A DNA stretch of 64,000 nt, taken from contig OX463855.1 of the NCBI GenBank assembly GCA_949825065.1, positions 36,136,281 to 36,200,280 of the forward strand, given 5' to 3'. This DNA comes from Odontocerum albicorne. Its lineage: Eukaryota; Arthropoda; Insecta; Trichoptera; Odontoceridae. Each line of letters opens with the position of its first letter. Positions within the stretch are counted from its first letter, which is position 1. Position numbers and translations under genes: made by a program. Below the pieces are notes generated by a model, which saw nothing but the letters and a program-made list of their open reading frames with translations, was not told where the DNA came from and made no database searches. Shown here one piece after another: positions 10,549 through 21,031 of this stretch.

Positions 10549-10628
10549 AAATTGATACCAACGGGCATCGAACACGTAATCTCTGTATCGGAGGACGATC
10601 GTCATGCCAGCTAAACTACGAAGACTGT
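10549..10628 (-). mobile_element. SINE tRNA-like head, fragment
   Basis: On the minus strand the order is A-box-like TAGCTGGCATGAC, then B-box-like GTTCGATGCCC. No shared SINE tail was found next to it. Confidence 0.4.
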
Positions 10629-11040
10629 TTGCGAAATCTCTTCAATGTCGTGATTTTTCTTTATTTCAAATTAAACCGTTTTGCTGGTCGAACAAATAAA
10701 AATTCTCAGTAAAAATATTAGAAAATAAAAGGAAAAGTTAGACGAAAGTGACGTAAAAGCATTTTATTGAAAAGGAAATTAATGATTTTTCTAGAAAAGC
10801 TTTTGACTGGCAATTAAATATCAATTTTCTTAAAAGCAAGAATATTTTTTGTCTTGCGAACGAGATTGAAAGCTTTTGAACAAAGCTTTCAGATACTTGC
10901 CAATATCAATCTTTCTCTTTTTTTTTTAACTGGAACTTTTATTACCGAATCGTACAATAAACTAAGAATACTTTATTGAAGACTTCTGTGAAAAAGGGTT
11001 TATTCTGAATGTAATGAGATGATCTGAAAATACGATTATA
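10629..11040. other. Unassigned AT-rich spacer
   Basis: No supportable feature was seen. Confidence 0.4.
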
Positions 11041-11097
11041 GAACCAAACTGTCATCATCATCATCACGTCATTTCTCTTTTAGGGTAGGCAGGAGCC
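11041..11097 (-). mobile_element. RTE-type LINE 3' terminus
   Basis: A CATCATCATCATCAC run joins TTTCTCTTTTAGGGTAGGCAG, the reversed 3' extremity seen next to the RTE copies at 25.4 and 63.8 kb. Only the terminus is present. Confidence 0.4.
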
Positions 11098-12205
11098 AAG
11101 TTCTCCACAAAGTATTCTCACCAAGGTCAATTTACTAACTCAAAACAGAAGAAATCTTTAAAAAATACACTCAAAAATACTCTCAATAGAGTGAATCGCC
11201 AATTAAAAAAAAAAGAGATCTTCACAAATTACTCTCAACAGGGTGAAAATATTTCAACAAAGTACTCTCAACTCTTCACTTCACGCCGAACAGCGAGAAG
11301 AAACCCTACAACACCACATCCTCGCTTGGACCGTGAAGTTCCATAAAAGTCAATAAAATCACAGCAACCCCTTAGTCGCTGCCCTGGGGGCTTACGAGAG
11401 TAAATCCGACAAACCCTTCGGTTATAAGCACATACTCCTGAAGCAATATCTGTTGCCTGACTAGTCCACCTACAGTAGGGGAGGACCAAGATCTGAGTGA
11501 ATGTGATGGAATACAAGTAGCCTGAACGAGTGGACTTGTTCTTGCTAAATAATTAGTCGTAAGAATTGTTATCTAGTTATAAGTAGTATGTAGGTGTTAA
11601 GTATTTCTAAGAAATCATATATTAAGATTATAAAAAAATAAAATGACATGTAGGAAAGTAAGATGAAGTAAGTTCGTAAATTATAATACGAGTACATAAA
11701 TAAGATTAGTTAAGTAATAAATTTGTATACAGGGATAGCCTTGACAAATATTTGTATAATATATTACTTTGTTTAATAAATAAAAAAATCTCAACAGGGG
11801 TAAAGGTGTGAAGCAAAAAATAAGAGATGTCCGCAAAGTAATCTAGACAAGGTGTTTCCCCACGAAATACCATCAACATGCTGAATTGCATAAACCAAAA
11901 AAGAAAAGATCTCCATAAAGAACACTCAACAAACCAGAAAAAGTAGAAATCTCAACAAAGTACTCTACAGGGTGAATATATCTCCATATAGTATTCTTAA
12001 CAACGTGAAAAGTCTACATAAAAAAAAAAAGATTTTCACAAACTTATCTACACAGGGAGAAATGCCTAATCCAAAAAACGAATAGATCCCTACAAAACAG
12101 GATCAACAGGGTGAATTGCCTTAATTAGAAAAATAAATAAAAAATATCCACAAAATACTCTCAACAGGGTGAATTGCTTAAACAAAAAAAAATAAGTTAT
12201 CTCTA
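11098..12205. repeat. Degenerate ~55-bp tandem array, interrupted
   Basis: Units on the theme CACAAAGTACTCTCAACAGG followed by GTGAA and an A-run occur at 11098-11270 and again at 11790-12205. The break is a ~520-bp insertion (11271-11790) ending in TTTAATAAATAAAAAA. The insertion's interior includes GTAAGAATTGTTATCTAGTT, also found at ~33700. Confidence 0.65.
11271..11790 (+). mobile_element. Unclassified retroelement-like insertion
   Basis: GC-richer than its surroundings at the 5' side (11275-11500) and ending in an AATAAATAAAAAA tail, it splits the tandem array. Part of its 3' half recurs at 33690-33755. No coding domain was recognised, and retroposition is inferred only from the A-rich end. 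Confidence 0.35.
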
Positions 12206-12596
12206 CTGCATTATTTTCGGGTACGCATCCTTCCTTCGAAACTTTCTGTCAGGTCTTTTTCACTCAAAGGAAAGTATTTTTATCAGACAAGCTCAGACCA
12301 CATAACATGCGATTTCTAATACCATGTCTTACATTAGCATATTTTTCTTTTACATGCATAACTGTACCTGGAATATAAAAAAAATGAAATTATTATCCAG
12401 TGTTAATGGTAAGAAATAAAAGACCACGGTTATGTGAATACATGTGACACGAAATTTGTACATTGCATAAATTATTTCGTGAACACTGCATGGTCTAAAA
12501 ATGTGGTGCGCATTTTTCTTTGTTTTCATATGGCAGGAAAAATGTTAGCTGGGCACATCTCTTCTACTTATAAGAGCATTTTGTTTCAGTTGTTTA
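12206..12596. other. Unassigned spacer
   Basis: No feature was recognised in this flank of the hAT element. Confidence 0.4.
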
Positions 12597-12604
12597 CGCT
12601 AGAT

Positions 12605-13418
12605 CATAGGTTCTCAACCTTATTTTGCCCCCCGCCCACTTTGAGAATATTTTTTTTTCTAAAGCCCCCCAATTTTTTTACTTGCGAATCTGAAACAGCT
12701 ATTGCCACGATTATATTTAAACGTGTAATATTATATACTATAGTCGTAAGATAGGATATGGTATGGTATGGGCCTAGCCTATTTCTGAGTTTAAAGAAGA
12801 CTGTTTCAATGAGAACAATTAAAACACAAGCATACTTCATTATATTGAAAACTATTTTTATTAACATTCAAAAGACATTGAATTTATAACTTATCTAATG
12901 AGAAGGTTGAATTTGATGCATTTTAAGGAGTTTGTTAATATCAGGCTCGATTTTACTTAAAAACAACCGTAAGTCGCCATATTAGCAGGCTTTTGTTAAC
13001 TTTACCTGTATTTATATATGAGATATTTCACATGAAATTGGAAGTTTTGAAATTTTTAAATTAAAATCTAAAATATTTTTTTTTATATCATCCAATTTAA
13101 TGTAGATCTGAATGTAATGGAATCTTTAAGTAAAAATCTTATCCACTTCCCGAACTACCGAAATATGTGAATTTTCGCACACGTAATAAAAATGATTAGA
13201 ATACATACAATAACAAAAATGAACCAATATTAAAGTTTACTTTAGCTAGTACGTGATTAGCGTGTTTTTTTTGTCTTTTTTAGACTATATTTTTTTAATC
13301 TGCCCACGTCCCTCCGTGCCATCTCAACGCCCCCTAATTTTCTCTGGGTTTTCTACTACCCCCCTGAAAGTCTCAAATGCCCAAAAAGGGGTGTTATCCC
13401 CCACGTTGAGAACTTATG
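12605..13418. mobile_element. hAT-like non-autonomous element, 814 bp
   Basis: The left end CATAGGTTCTCAACC and the complement of the right end CATAAGTTCTCAACG are terminal inverted repeats. The flanking 8-mers CGCTAGAT (12597-12604 and 13419-13426) are identical, the expected hAT target duplication. C-rich patches lie just inside both ends. The interior has no transposase-like ORF, so mobility would need a hAT transposase in trans. Confidence 0.85.
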
Positions 13419-13519
13419 CGCTAGATGAACGATTGTATTGCTATATAATACAAAACACCTAGATGTCTCGGATTCAATTACCAGAGGCATCCGAATTGCT
13501 TTCATGTGGAGATCTTATG

Positions 13520-13815
13520 ATAACATACTTGACGACCTCTATAGTCTATGATAGTTGATAATACACCTTGTCTTGTAACTCGGGAGTGGGGGGGTTCGAT
13601 TCTAATGATTTTAAAAAGAGTTTCAGTCTAGGTTTGACTTAAGGCCTCGTTTATATTTTTATTTATTTAAATCTTCATTAAACAGTGTAAAACATAGTGG
13701 ATTTATTACCAAGTAGCAATCTCTCTTCGTACCGACCATACAATTATTTGCGAAGGTTTGGGTGAAAGGAGAGGAATTCATATTATTGATGTACTCGTAG
13801 AAAAAAGCTACGCAA
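13520..13815 (+). repeat. Composite SINE repeat (second copy)
   Basis: A tRNA-like head with the B-box-like GGTTCGATTCTAA (13540-13605) is followed by GACTTAAGGCCTCG and then a reversed SINE tail. It is the inverted counterpart of 3900-4202. Confidence 0.5.
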
Positions 13816-13844
13816 TCCTTATATTATTGTACTACACTTTTATT

Positions 13845-13960
13845 GTATACAGTACAACCTAGCGGGTTTATTGCGGTGTGGTTATCTCTTTCAACCAACC
13901 AGAAAATGTTCTAGAATCCTTTAAGTTAAATCAAGACTGTAATCTCTCCGTTGCACTGTT
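13845..13960 (-). mobile_element. SINE tail fragment
   Basis: The reversed tail GTACAACCTAGCGGGTTTAT ... CAACCAACCAGAAAATG is present, but the tRNA-like head is not. Confidence 0.5.
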
Positions 13961-14002
13961 TGTCCTAAATATCGTAGGATTATTTTTACACACAGTACAA
14001 AC

Positions 14003-14192
14003 GACCTCCGTGGCCTGGTGGTAAGACACTTGTCTGCCGATCCGGAGGTTGCGGGTTCGATCCCCGCAGGAACCTTGATTAAAAAAAAATAGGATTCCAG
14101 TCTGGTTAACATTTAGGACCTATAAAAAACATCTTTCTGGTTGGTTGAAAGAGATTGCCACATGGCAATAAACTCGCCAGGTTAAAAAAAAA
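14003..14192 (+). mobile_element. tRNA-derived SINE, full length (best copy)
   Basis: The head (14003-14075) has GACCTCCGTGGCCTGGTGGT (A box) and GGGTTCGATCCCC (B box). The linker contains CCAGTCTGGTTAACA, and the tail reads TGGTTGAAAGAGATTGCCAC then ATGGCAATAAACTCGCCAGG, ending in poly(A). The tail holds a perfect ATTGCC-ACAT-GGCAAT hairpin. The same tail closes the CR1-like LINE at ~40.9 and ~59.6 kb, suggesting that LINE as partner. At ~190 bp this is a typical small SINE. Confidence 0.8.
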
Positions 14193-14672
14193 GCTTTTCA
14201 TTAATAAATCCATTGGTTAGTTTTTAATATGCTGTTAGATATAGGTAGGGTATGATACGAAGGATTTGTCTTAAGTGTCGTAAGATTCTTCTTACACACA
14301 GCACAGAGATATGTGTCTCAAACCCAAAGCTTTTCATTAATAAATCTATTGGTTAGTTTTTAATATTCTGTTAGATGTAGGTAGGGTATGATACGAAGTA
14401 TTTGTCTTAAGTGTCGTAAGATTCTTCTTACACACAGCACAGAGATATGTGTCTCAAACCCAAAGCTTTTCATTAATAAATCTATTGGTTAGTTTTTAAT
14501 ATGCTGTTAGATATAGGTAGGGTATGATACGAAATATTTGTCTCAAGTATTGTAAGATTCTTTTTACACACAGCACAGAGATATGTGTCCCAAACCCAAA
14601 GCTTTTCAATAATAAATCCTTTGGTTAGTTTTTAATATGCTGTTAGATGTAGGTAGGGTATGACCCGAAGTG
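14193..14672. repeat. Tandem repeat, ~136-bp unit, ~3.5 copies
   Basis: Units start AAAGCTTTTCATTAATAAAT near 14191, 14325, 14463 and 14599 and include TTACACACAGCACAGAGATA. A diverged partial unit (13960-13997) lies before the SINE, which implies the SINE landed in the array. Confidence 0.85.
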
Positions 14673-15379
14673 GGCCACAATTCGCATGATATGTACAAGT
14701 AGGGTCTTATGTGGTCACTTTTCTGTAAGTTATTTAGACTATTAATCATTACCTGCCTGTCAATCTATGCGTCTTCTGGAGGCGTGGAGAAGCTAGACAA
14801 ACTATTGTAATATCGGACACAGTGAGTTGACTGAGAAAGACACATTGCGTGTACAGTCCACACGTACAGAGAAAGAAAAAATGTATTCTTATTATGCAGA
14901 AAAATTATCCCGTACACTCTTTCTCTAGACTTCATCTTGCATATACCTGTGGGGTACCTAAAAAGCTGTCACCTGAAAAATAATGTTACAGGTTTGCAAC
15001 ATTGCACTGCGCCCACCGCACGCTGCAAATGTTCTCAATATTAGCAGCCGTGGCATTTTTCTACATTTTCGCCGTTATAAAACCCAGCACGATGCTTTTA
15101 AAGCATAAATATTTTCTACAACGACCTGAAAAATGAATTCTGACGATGTGAAAAAACAAAAATAACTGAATATTATACGAGTATAAATATATCAAAAGGT
15201 TGACTTTTTGAAAATGTTTATCTATTTATTTGACAAAATATTTGTAAAGCTTATAAAAAAATAACAATTAATCGAGAAATAAACTTCCCTGATGGGTAGA
15301 CAAAGATTGTTTAACAGCAGACTTAAGTTTATATTTATTTCTTATTCCGTTTTCTGTTACTTATTTTTATCCCCTGTAT
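14673..15379. other. Unassigned spacer
   Basis: Relatively complex sequence with no recognisable ORF or element. A GC-richer patch lies at 15000-15060. Confidence 0.45.
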
Positions 15380-15528
15380 AAGTTCGATCCCCGCTGGAAC
15401 CCAGATTTTTAAAATAGGATTCCAGTCTGGTTAACACTTAGATCCTATAAAAAAACCACAACATATTTCTGGTTGGTTGGAAGAGATTGCCACATGGCAA
15501 TAAACTCGCCAGGTTAAAAAAAAAAAAG
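15380..15528 (+). mobile_element. tRNA-derived SINE, 5'-truncated at the B box
   Basis: It starts at AGTTCGATCCCCGCTGG, so the A box is lost. The linker and tail match the copy at 14003 and end in poly(A) (15515-15527). 5' truncation fits target-primed reverse transcription. Confidence 0.75.
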
Positions 15529-15837
15529 ATGATTATTAAATTGAGTGTCTCATTGACTTTGTTTCAAATTACTATACGTCTTTCAATATCCTTCGCAACT
15601 CTTTAATCCTCTTAGAAAACTACGTAAATATTATTGTAAAAAAATTAGAAGTGTTTTTTATTCTTTCCCGTTTTGCTTTCTATTTGTCTTTTTTGTTAAA
15701 GCTATGGTTGTGAATGAATACACAAATTAGACCACCATCTTATTAATGCATGTCTAAAAAATATTATTTTAAGATTTGATATCTTAGATACAATTATTCG
15801 GCAATAGTTGCAAAATGAAATCGAATCCCTTTATAAA
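15529..15837. other. Unassigned AT-rich spacer
   Basis: Nothing supportable was seen. Confidence 0.4.
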
Positions 15838-15970
15838 AACAAACGTATAGATAATAATAATAATACAATTACTATTTGTATAGTACCATTTAAAGAGCCA
15901 ACTCTTTTCAAGGGCGCTCTAGCTCGGGCTTTGAACTCATTACTTTCGACAGATTCAAAATATAACAATA
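15838..15970 (-). mobile_element. CR1/L2-like LINE 3' tail, reversed
   Basis: Complement of the tail seen at 1-306 and 20.6 kb: an ATT/AAT triplet run, ATAGTACCATTTAAAGAG, GGCGCTCTAGCTCGGG. Only the extremity is left. Confidence 0.5.
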
Positions 15971-16499
15971 TAAATATATATAGGTTGAGTGTAACAATAG
16001 GAAGGTAGTGGCGGGGGCCATTTTTTTTAAATTTTATTATTACACATGACAAGAAATATACATAATTTGCGAAAAAGCAACAGATAATTTTTGGACATAC
16101 AATTTTAATGGATCTGGGTTTGTTTCCTTTTATTTGTCGTATCTCCAGTAAACTAGGTTTTTGCCTGTATCTCACTGAGGATATTAAGCATGATAAAATA
16201 AATCGATACTTCTTTCCGATTTTTGATTACACAAAAACAAAACCCCGTTGCACGTTCTCATTAACCTGACAAACAGTGACACTCAATTACAACTGGAAAC
16301 ATCATGCGAAATTAAACTCCTCACACATCATCACTCCAGAAAGACCAAAAATATTCATCCCACAATATATCGCACACAATCATTAGAATAAAACTAAAAA
16401 TAAAAACGAAATATACAGAAACACAAATACAAAAACAACAAAAATTAAAACAACAAGAAGAAACCCACACTTACGAGCCCACACAAATCTTTTCCACAC
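15971..16499. other. Unassigned; possible 3' flank of the adjacent Jockey-like LINE
   Basis: AT-rich DNA without a clear ORF, directly downstream (minus strand) of the LINE ORF remnant. Confidence 0.35.
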
Positions 16500-17133
16500 G
16501 TCATTATTCCTAAAAGTCCAAGTACTCAAAATCCTGTCGCAATAACAACCACGCTCCGATCGACTGTCTAAATGGTTTTCCTCCCTTTACCTTTATTGAA
16601 TTCGGCACGCCATTGTATGTCATGGGAGCCAAGTAAGCATATTGCCTTTGGGCAAAAGAGGTTTTAACTCTAGGGATGGTGAACATTTCATTAGTTGCCA
16701 TGCGTGTCATGTGTCTCTGCTGAGTTTGCATCTTCCCTTCCTCTCGATGGTAGTGCTAGAGAATGGAATTGAGATGCAGATTGGTTATGTTCAGGAGCTG
16801 ATACTCTCTGAAAAGCTCCACCGTGGAGAATACCGGGCAGGAAGTTTATTAATTATTTTCACAATAATTTTTTGGGAAACCTGCAATATGTGTTTTTGGG
16901 TTAAGGTGCATCCCCCCCAAACTGATATACCGTAAGAAAGTGCTGACTGACATAAGGCGAAGTATATACTTTTAAGAATATTTTCACTGAGCACATTTCG
17001 AATCATATGGAATATGTATCCTAGTTTTCTGATTTTTGCGCTCAAAGTGTTTATATGGACCTCCCAACGAAGGAACTGATCAACATAAACTCCAAGGTAC
17101 TTTATACTATCAACATTGGATTAAGTACTTTCC
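16500..17133 (-). pseudogene. Jockey-like LINE, RT C-terminal part
   Basis: The minus strand reads SIKYLGVYVDQFLRWEVHI (about 17055-17125), then LSYGISVWGG (about 16911-16940), then after a shift QRQYAYLAPMTYNGVP. These are the post-RT motifs 'YLGV..D..L.W..HI', 'L.YGI..WG' and 'YAP..YN.LP' of Jockey/CR1-type ORF2 proteins. The RT core and endonuclease are missing and frames are broken between blocks. Jockey is preferred on motif wording only. Confidence 0.65.
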
Positions 17134-17139
17134 TGCATC

Positions 17140-17245
17140 TACGAGTATACATATATTCTGAAAAAACATATTTTGTAAGAAAACCGCAGAAAACTTACCA
17201 AGGGAAGACGAACTACAAAAAAAACCTTTGTATGATAGTTATACT
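17140..17245 (-). mobile_element. CR1/L2-like LINE 3' UTR fragment, reversed
   Basis: TAAGAAAACCGCAGAAAACT, TTACCAAGGGAAGACGAACT and CAAAAAAAACCTTTGT are the complement of the 3' UTR block at 40-120. Confidence 0.55.
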
Positions 17246-17299
17246 TTAGAATAACACCTGTTTTCATTACAAACAATTGTACTGTATTGTATTAAACTT

Positions 17300-17475
17300 C
17301 CATTTCCTGGCGGGCTTATTATCACGTCGTAATTTCAATCAATCAACCAGAAATATGTAAATATGCCTTAAGTGAAAAACCAGATTAGAACCCTTTAAAA
17401 AAAATATCACCAACGGTAATCGAGTCCGTAAATATCTATCTGGTTGAAAGACAAGCGCCTTACCAACGACGAATC
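17300..17475 (-). mobile_element. tRNA-derived SINE, diverged
   Basis: The reversed tail CCTGGCGGGCTTATTATCAC ... CAATCAACCAGAAATATG is followed by a tRNA-like head with B-box-like GACTCGATTACCG (minus strand). Only ~50 bp separate it from a forward SINE head at 17524. Confidence 0.55.
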
Positions 17476-17523
17476 TATCACTGTATAAATATATATTGTA
17501 TTTCTACACCACTTTTGTGGCGA

Positions 17524-17600
17524 TTGACGACCTAAGTGACTTATTTGGTAAGGCGCTTGTCTTGAAACCCGGGGATTGGTTCAATTCCCGTCGGTGCCAT
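17524..17600 (+). mobile_element. SINE tRNA-like head
   Basis: A-box-like TTATTTGGTAAGGCGC and B-box-like GGTTCAATTCCCG are present. No shared tail follows. With the preceding SINE it forms an inverted pair. Confidence 0.5.
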
Positions 17601-17975
17601 TCATTAAAAGTATTATTGGTTTGATTGATATATTCCTTGTATTTAGCGCAAACCACCGTAGTTTTGTATTCTACCCTTTGAAGAAATACTTCCCGAATGA
17701 ACTTTGGTTTCCTTCACTAATAAATAAATGTCATAAAGAAAATATGGTTTGCTTTCTAAATGTTCGATGTGCTTCGACGATTTGTAGAAACTGCCCTATT
17801 ATTTCTCACGCTGTATTAAATGATGCGGTTAAAGGAAGTGTGGTAGAAAGTGCATTTATCCCCAGGGGGTTGAACCACCCCAATAATACACCGTCGATAA
17901 TTTAAAGGGTGTGTTGGATAGTATTGAACAGATACAGACGGGAAGAAAACTGTTCTAATTTCAATCAAGTCTTTT
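17601..17975. other. Unassigned; weak coding-like stretch
   Basis: A forward frame stays open for ~110 codons (17576-17905) but matches no family I recognise. It begins inside the SINE head. It could be a LINE interior. Confidence 0.3.
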
Positions 17976-18116
17976 GAATTTTCATAAAATTTTTAATGAC
18001 ATTCGAGTGTGCATGCCTATTTTACATATGCACCATCGCTATTTATATAAGAAACAAGTTGGAACAATAGTTGACTACAACTCTACTGTGTGGTCAACCT
18101 TTTTTATTTTTTTATT
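17976..18116 (+). pseudogene. LINE reverse-transcriptase C-terminal fragment
   Basis: The reading KKQVGTIVDYNSTVWSTF (18050-18105) resembles the 'LYK.LVR.ILEY.S.VW.P' motif of CR1/Jockey-type LINEs. It is cut by the SINE beginning at 18117. Confidence 0.55.
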
Positions 18117-18297
18117 TAACCTGGCGAGTTTATTGCCATGTGACATCTCTTCCAGCCAACCAGAAATATGTTTTTATGGGCCCTGAGTGAAAACCAGACT
18201 GGATCCCCTTTTTTTTTTAATCTGGGTTCCAGCGGGGATCGAACCCGCAACCTCCGGATCGGCAGACAAGCGTCTTACCACCAGGCGACGGAGGTCG
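18117..18297 (-). mobile_element. tRNA-derived SINE, near full length
   Basis: Reversed tail AACCTGGCGAGTTTATTGCC, linker CCAGACTGGATCC, then head with B-box GGGTTCGATCCCC, GATCCGGAGGTTGC and GGTGGTAAGAC (minus strand). The head is almost the same as in the copy at 14003, so both are probably young. Six of the hairpin bases are altered (CCATGTGACAT). Confidence 0.75.
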
Positions 18298-19077
18298 TCA
18301 ATTCCTCTATGGTGTCCACGTATAACATATGAATCGGAGAAAGTGCAGTCTTGATTTCTTTGGTTTAACATTAAAAAAAATGCATATACCTCGTAAAGCC
18401 TTGAACTACCAATATTTGATGAGATTGTTCATCTTGACAACATCGTTCGACAGAAAAAAAACGGACTTAATGGCATTGTAAAATAATCTATTCTTATCAT
18501 GACAGCCTTCAATTTGTTTAACTAATATTTGCGAACATCTTACAAGCTCACGCGTCACCATTAATTATTTTATTTTAGTCATCAAGCAGCCAACTATTCT
18601 TACAAATTGTCAATCTGCACAGAATAGGAAATCAGTATGGACACGTTATGGACCTATTTCAACTCTCTTTGAACTTATATAAATTGATTGTGAATTCGAT
18701 TTTATGCTTCTTGTATATCCGCGAAAGTATTCCAATGATTTGTCGTATTGTTAAATTTTTCTAACTTATTATTATTATTATAATGTGTTATATTCGGTTT
18801 GTCTTTAGCAATCATAATATAAATAGGCCAAAACCCATAAGATGGTTGTCGTCAAAGACATAATGAATACGAGAATTGAATTTTGATTACAAGAGAGCGA
18901 GAGAGGAATACTTAGATTCTCTGCGAAAGTAATTCGAAATTTGAATCTCGGTGGGTCCGTGATAACTGAACGAATTTTAAATACCTAGCTAACAATTTTT
19001 GAACCGGTGTAAAAGGGGACGATGTATAAATGATATGTATATAAACAAATTCTATATTTATGAATATATATTTTTGT
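18298..19077. other. Unassigned AT-rich spacer
   Basis: No ORF or repeat was recognised. Confidence 0.45.
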
Positions 19078-19335
19078 GTTGTTTATAGTTAAGGCATTAA
19101 CGTTGTGGAGGTTTAAAGACATTGTAATTTATTTTTAACAAACACTGTTTATTCCACTTTTTTGTGACGGTATAACCCTACCGGTTTCAAGGCTTTCACC
19201 TCATCTTCAGGGGAGCGCAAACAAGACTTGTTTGTTTGTTTGAAGATGAGGTGAAATCCTTGAAACCGGTAGGGTTATACCGTCACAAAAAAGTGGAATA
19301 AACAGTGTTTGTTAAAAATAAATTACAATATATAT
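19078..19335. mobile_element. Fold-back element, near-perfect 89-bp palindromic arms
   Basis: 19121-19209 and 19241-19329 are reverse complements over 89 bp with one mismatch, around a 31-bp spacer. Each arm carries the family signature GAAACCGGTAGGGTTATACC and AATAAACAGTGTTTG. The left side continues outward to 19078 with TTTATAGTTAAGGCATTAAC, which the right arm lacks. Relatives lie at 32063-32612, ~35172-35260, 38056-38325 and 51085-51215. The class is uncertain: a Penelope-like element or an unclassified fold-back element. Confidence 0.7.
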
Positions 19336-19539
19336 TTTCGTAAATGTAGAATTTGTTTTAGTTCCGTTAATATTTCACGGGTTGCAACTAGTTTCTTATA
19401 TTGTCGATCTTTAAGGTCGATTTATTCTTTATTTAATAAATAGATTTTTCCAAATCGATTCAATAGGGTGGGTTATTATGATAGAGCTTTTGCCGTTGCT
19501 GGTCCTGTGGCATGGAATGGTCTAACTTCCAGTATTATA

Positions 19540-19975
19540 GATATGTGTTGTGTTGCAGTGAAGGAATATATATTGGATATATGTATTGTGTTGCTGTCAA
19601 GGAGCTTTTACTTATTTGATTGAAATAATCTAACGTGGTATTTGCGGATTTGCTTTTTTTTCAACCATCTATTTATTTTGTTGTTTTTTCTTCTTCTTAT
19701 TTTACATGTGTAAGGGTGTGGGTTGAAAAACATCTGGTGTCCTCGCAGCTGGGCTCGCCCTATATTGGTGGGGTGTATTTTGGCCAGGGGATGTTATTAG
19801 ATGAGCCCAGACATTTTGATAGCTTCTCTCTTAAATGTATTTTCTGCAATTTATGTGTTTTTGAAGTATATTTAAATATATTATGTACGTACTATGTTGC
19901 TATCAATAAACCTATATTTATTTATTTATTATTTGTTTATTTACTTATATGGGTGATGTGTGCTGTTTTAGGACA
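19540..19975 (+). mobile_element. Unclassified retroelement 3' piece within the LINE
   Basis: This insertion ends with CAATAAACCTATATTTATTT, a polyadenylation-like signal followed by TTTA repeats. A 115-codon frame across it matches no known domain. Confidence 0.35.
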
Positions 19976-20100
19976 CGTTTAAAAACAATGCTTTTTGGGA
20001 GATTTATCCAAATTTATGATGTTATACGAACACTACATTCTACCTAAAGTCAAATGCATTACTTTCACATATCGAAAGATCCACAAAGGATTTTATATCA

Positions 20101-20448
20101 TCTATCCTTGGTAAGTTGTGGTTTTCTATCCGTCTATCCTTGGTAAGTTGTGGTTTTCTATCCGTCTATCCTTGGTAAGTTGGGGTTTTCTATCCGTCTA
20201 TCCTTGGTAAGTTGTGGTTTTCCATCCGTCTATCCTTGGTAAGTTGTGGTTTTCTATCCGTTTATCCTTGGTAAGTTGTGGTTTTCTATCCGTCTATCTT
20301 TGGTAATTTGTGGTTTTCTATCCGTCTATCCTTGGTAAGTTGTGGTTTTCTATCCGTCTATCTTTGGTAATTTGTGGTTTTCTATCCGTCTATCCTTGGT
20401 AAGTTGTGGTTTTCTATCCGTCTATCCTTGGTGAGTTGTGGTTTTCTA
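20101..20448. repeat. 32-bp minisatellite grown from LINE 3' UTR
   Basis: About eleven copies of TCTATCCTTGGTAAGTTGTG plus GTTTTCTATCCG. The unit is a copy of the 'CTTGGTAAG..CTGCGGTTTTC' block found once in other copies of this LINE 3' UTR. Confidence 0.9.
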
Positions 20449-20645
20449 ATCAAATATGTTTTTCTTAATATAAACAGAAAAGTATCTCATAATTGCCGTA
20501 GCGACTTATTTCATATCTTTAGATTCAACTTATATAAACATATATTTATTTTGTAATATTTTTAAACTGTCAATAATGGTGGGTTTGATTTCCAAGTATG
20601 CTCTTTAAATGGCACTATATACATTTTTCTTTCAATATTATTATT

Positions 20646-21023
20646 GTTAAAATTAAAATTTTATGACCGTTCCATTTAACTAAATATTAATCGGAATATT
20701 TCTTGAAACAACTCGAAATGAAAACTCAATCCAAGATAATAATCACATTTGAAAAAGATAACATTCATAATATAGCGAAATCCCCGATTTTGATAAAAAT
20801 TAAATTTGGATATTATTGTTTCGATATAATTGCTGATAATTATTTTTCAAATATAAATTCAAGTGGGTAAATCTTATTGTGAATTTGTTCATGGTAACAA
20901 ATCAATAAATAAAAAACGCCATAACGTAAGAAGTATCGATTAAAATCACGTTTTAATGATAATATCTCTCTCTTCTCAACTCAATAAAATAATAATTTTT
21001 TTACAAAATTATTTGTATAGATA
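20646..21023. other. Unassigned AT-rich spacer
   Basis: No feature was recognised. Confidence 0.4.
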
Positions 21024-21031
21024 ATATAAAT

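Larger units (their letters stand above)
19440..20645 (+). pseudogene. CR1/L2-like LINE 3' portion, interrupted
   Basis: A forward frame at 19450-19530 reads YYDRAFAVAGPVAWNGL, the '(D/G)RAF.VAGP..WN.LP' motif near the end of CR1/L2/Daphne-type ORF2. After an insertion (~19540-19975) the 3' UTR resumes (TTCACATATCGAAAGATCC) and ends near 20645 with ATT triplets. A 32-bp minisatellite has grown inside the UTR (20101-20448). The element is non-functional. Confidence 0.65.

Noticed and set aside
14003..14075. tRNA gene
   Set aside because: A and B boxes are good but the head is joined to a shared LINE-type tail and poly(A), and the same unit is dispersed. It is a SINE.
17576..17905. 109-aa ORF as a gene
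   Set aside because: It starts inside a SINE head with a non-ATG-like context and shows no known motif.
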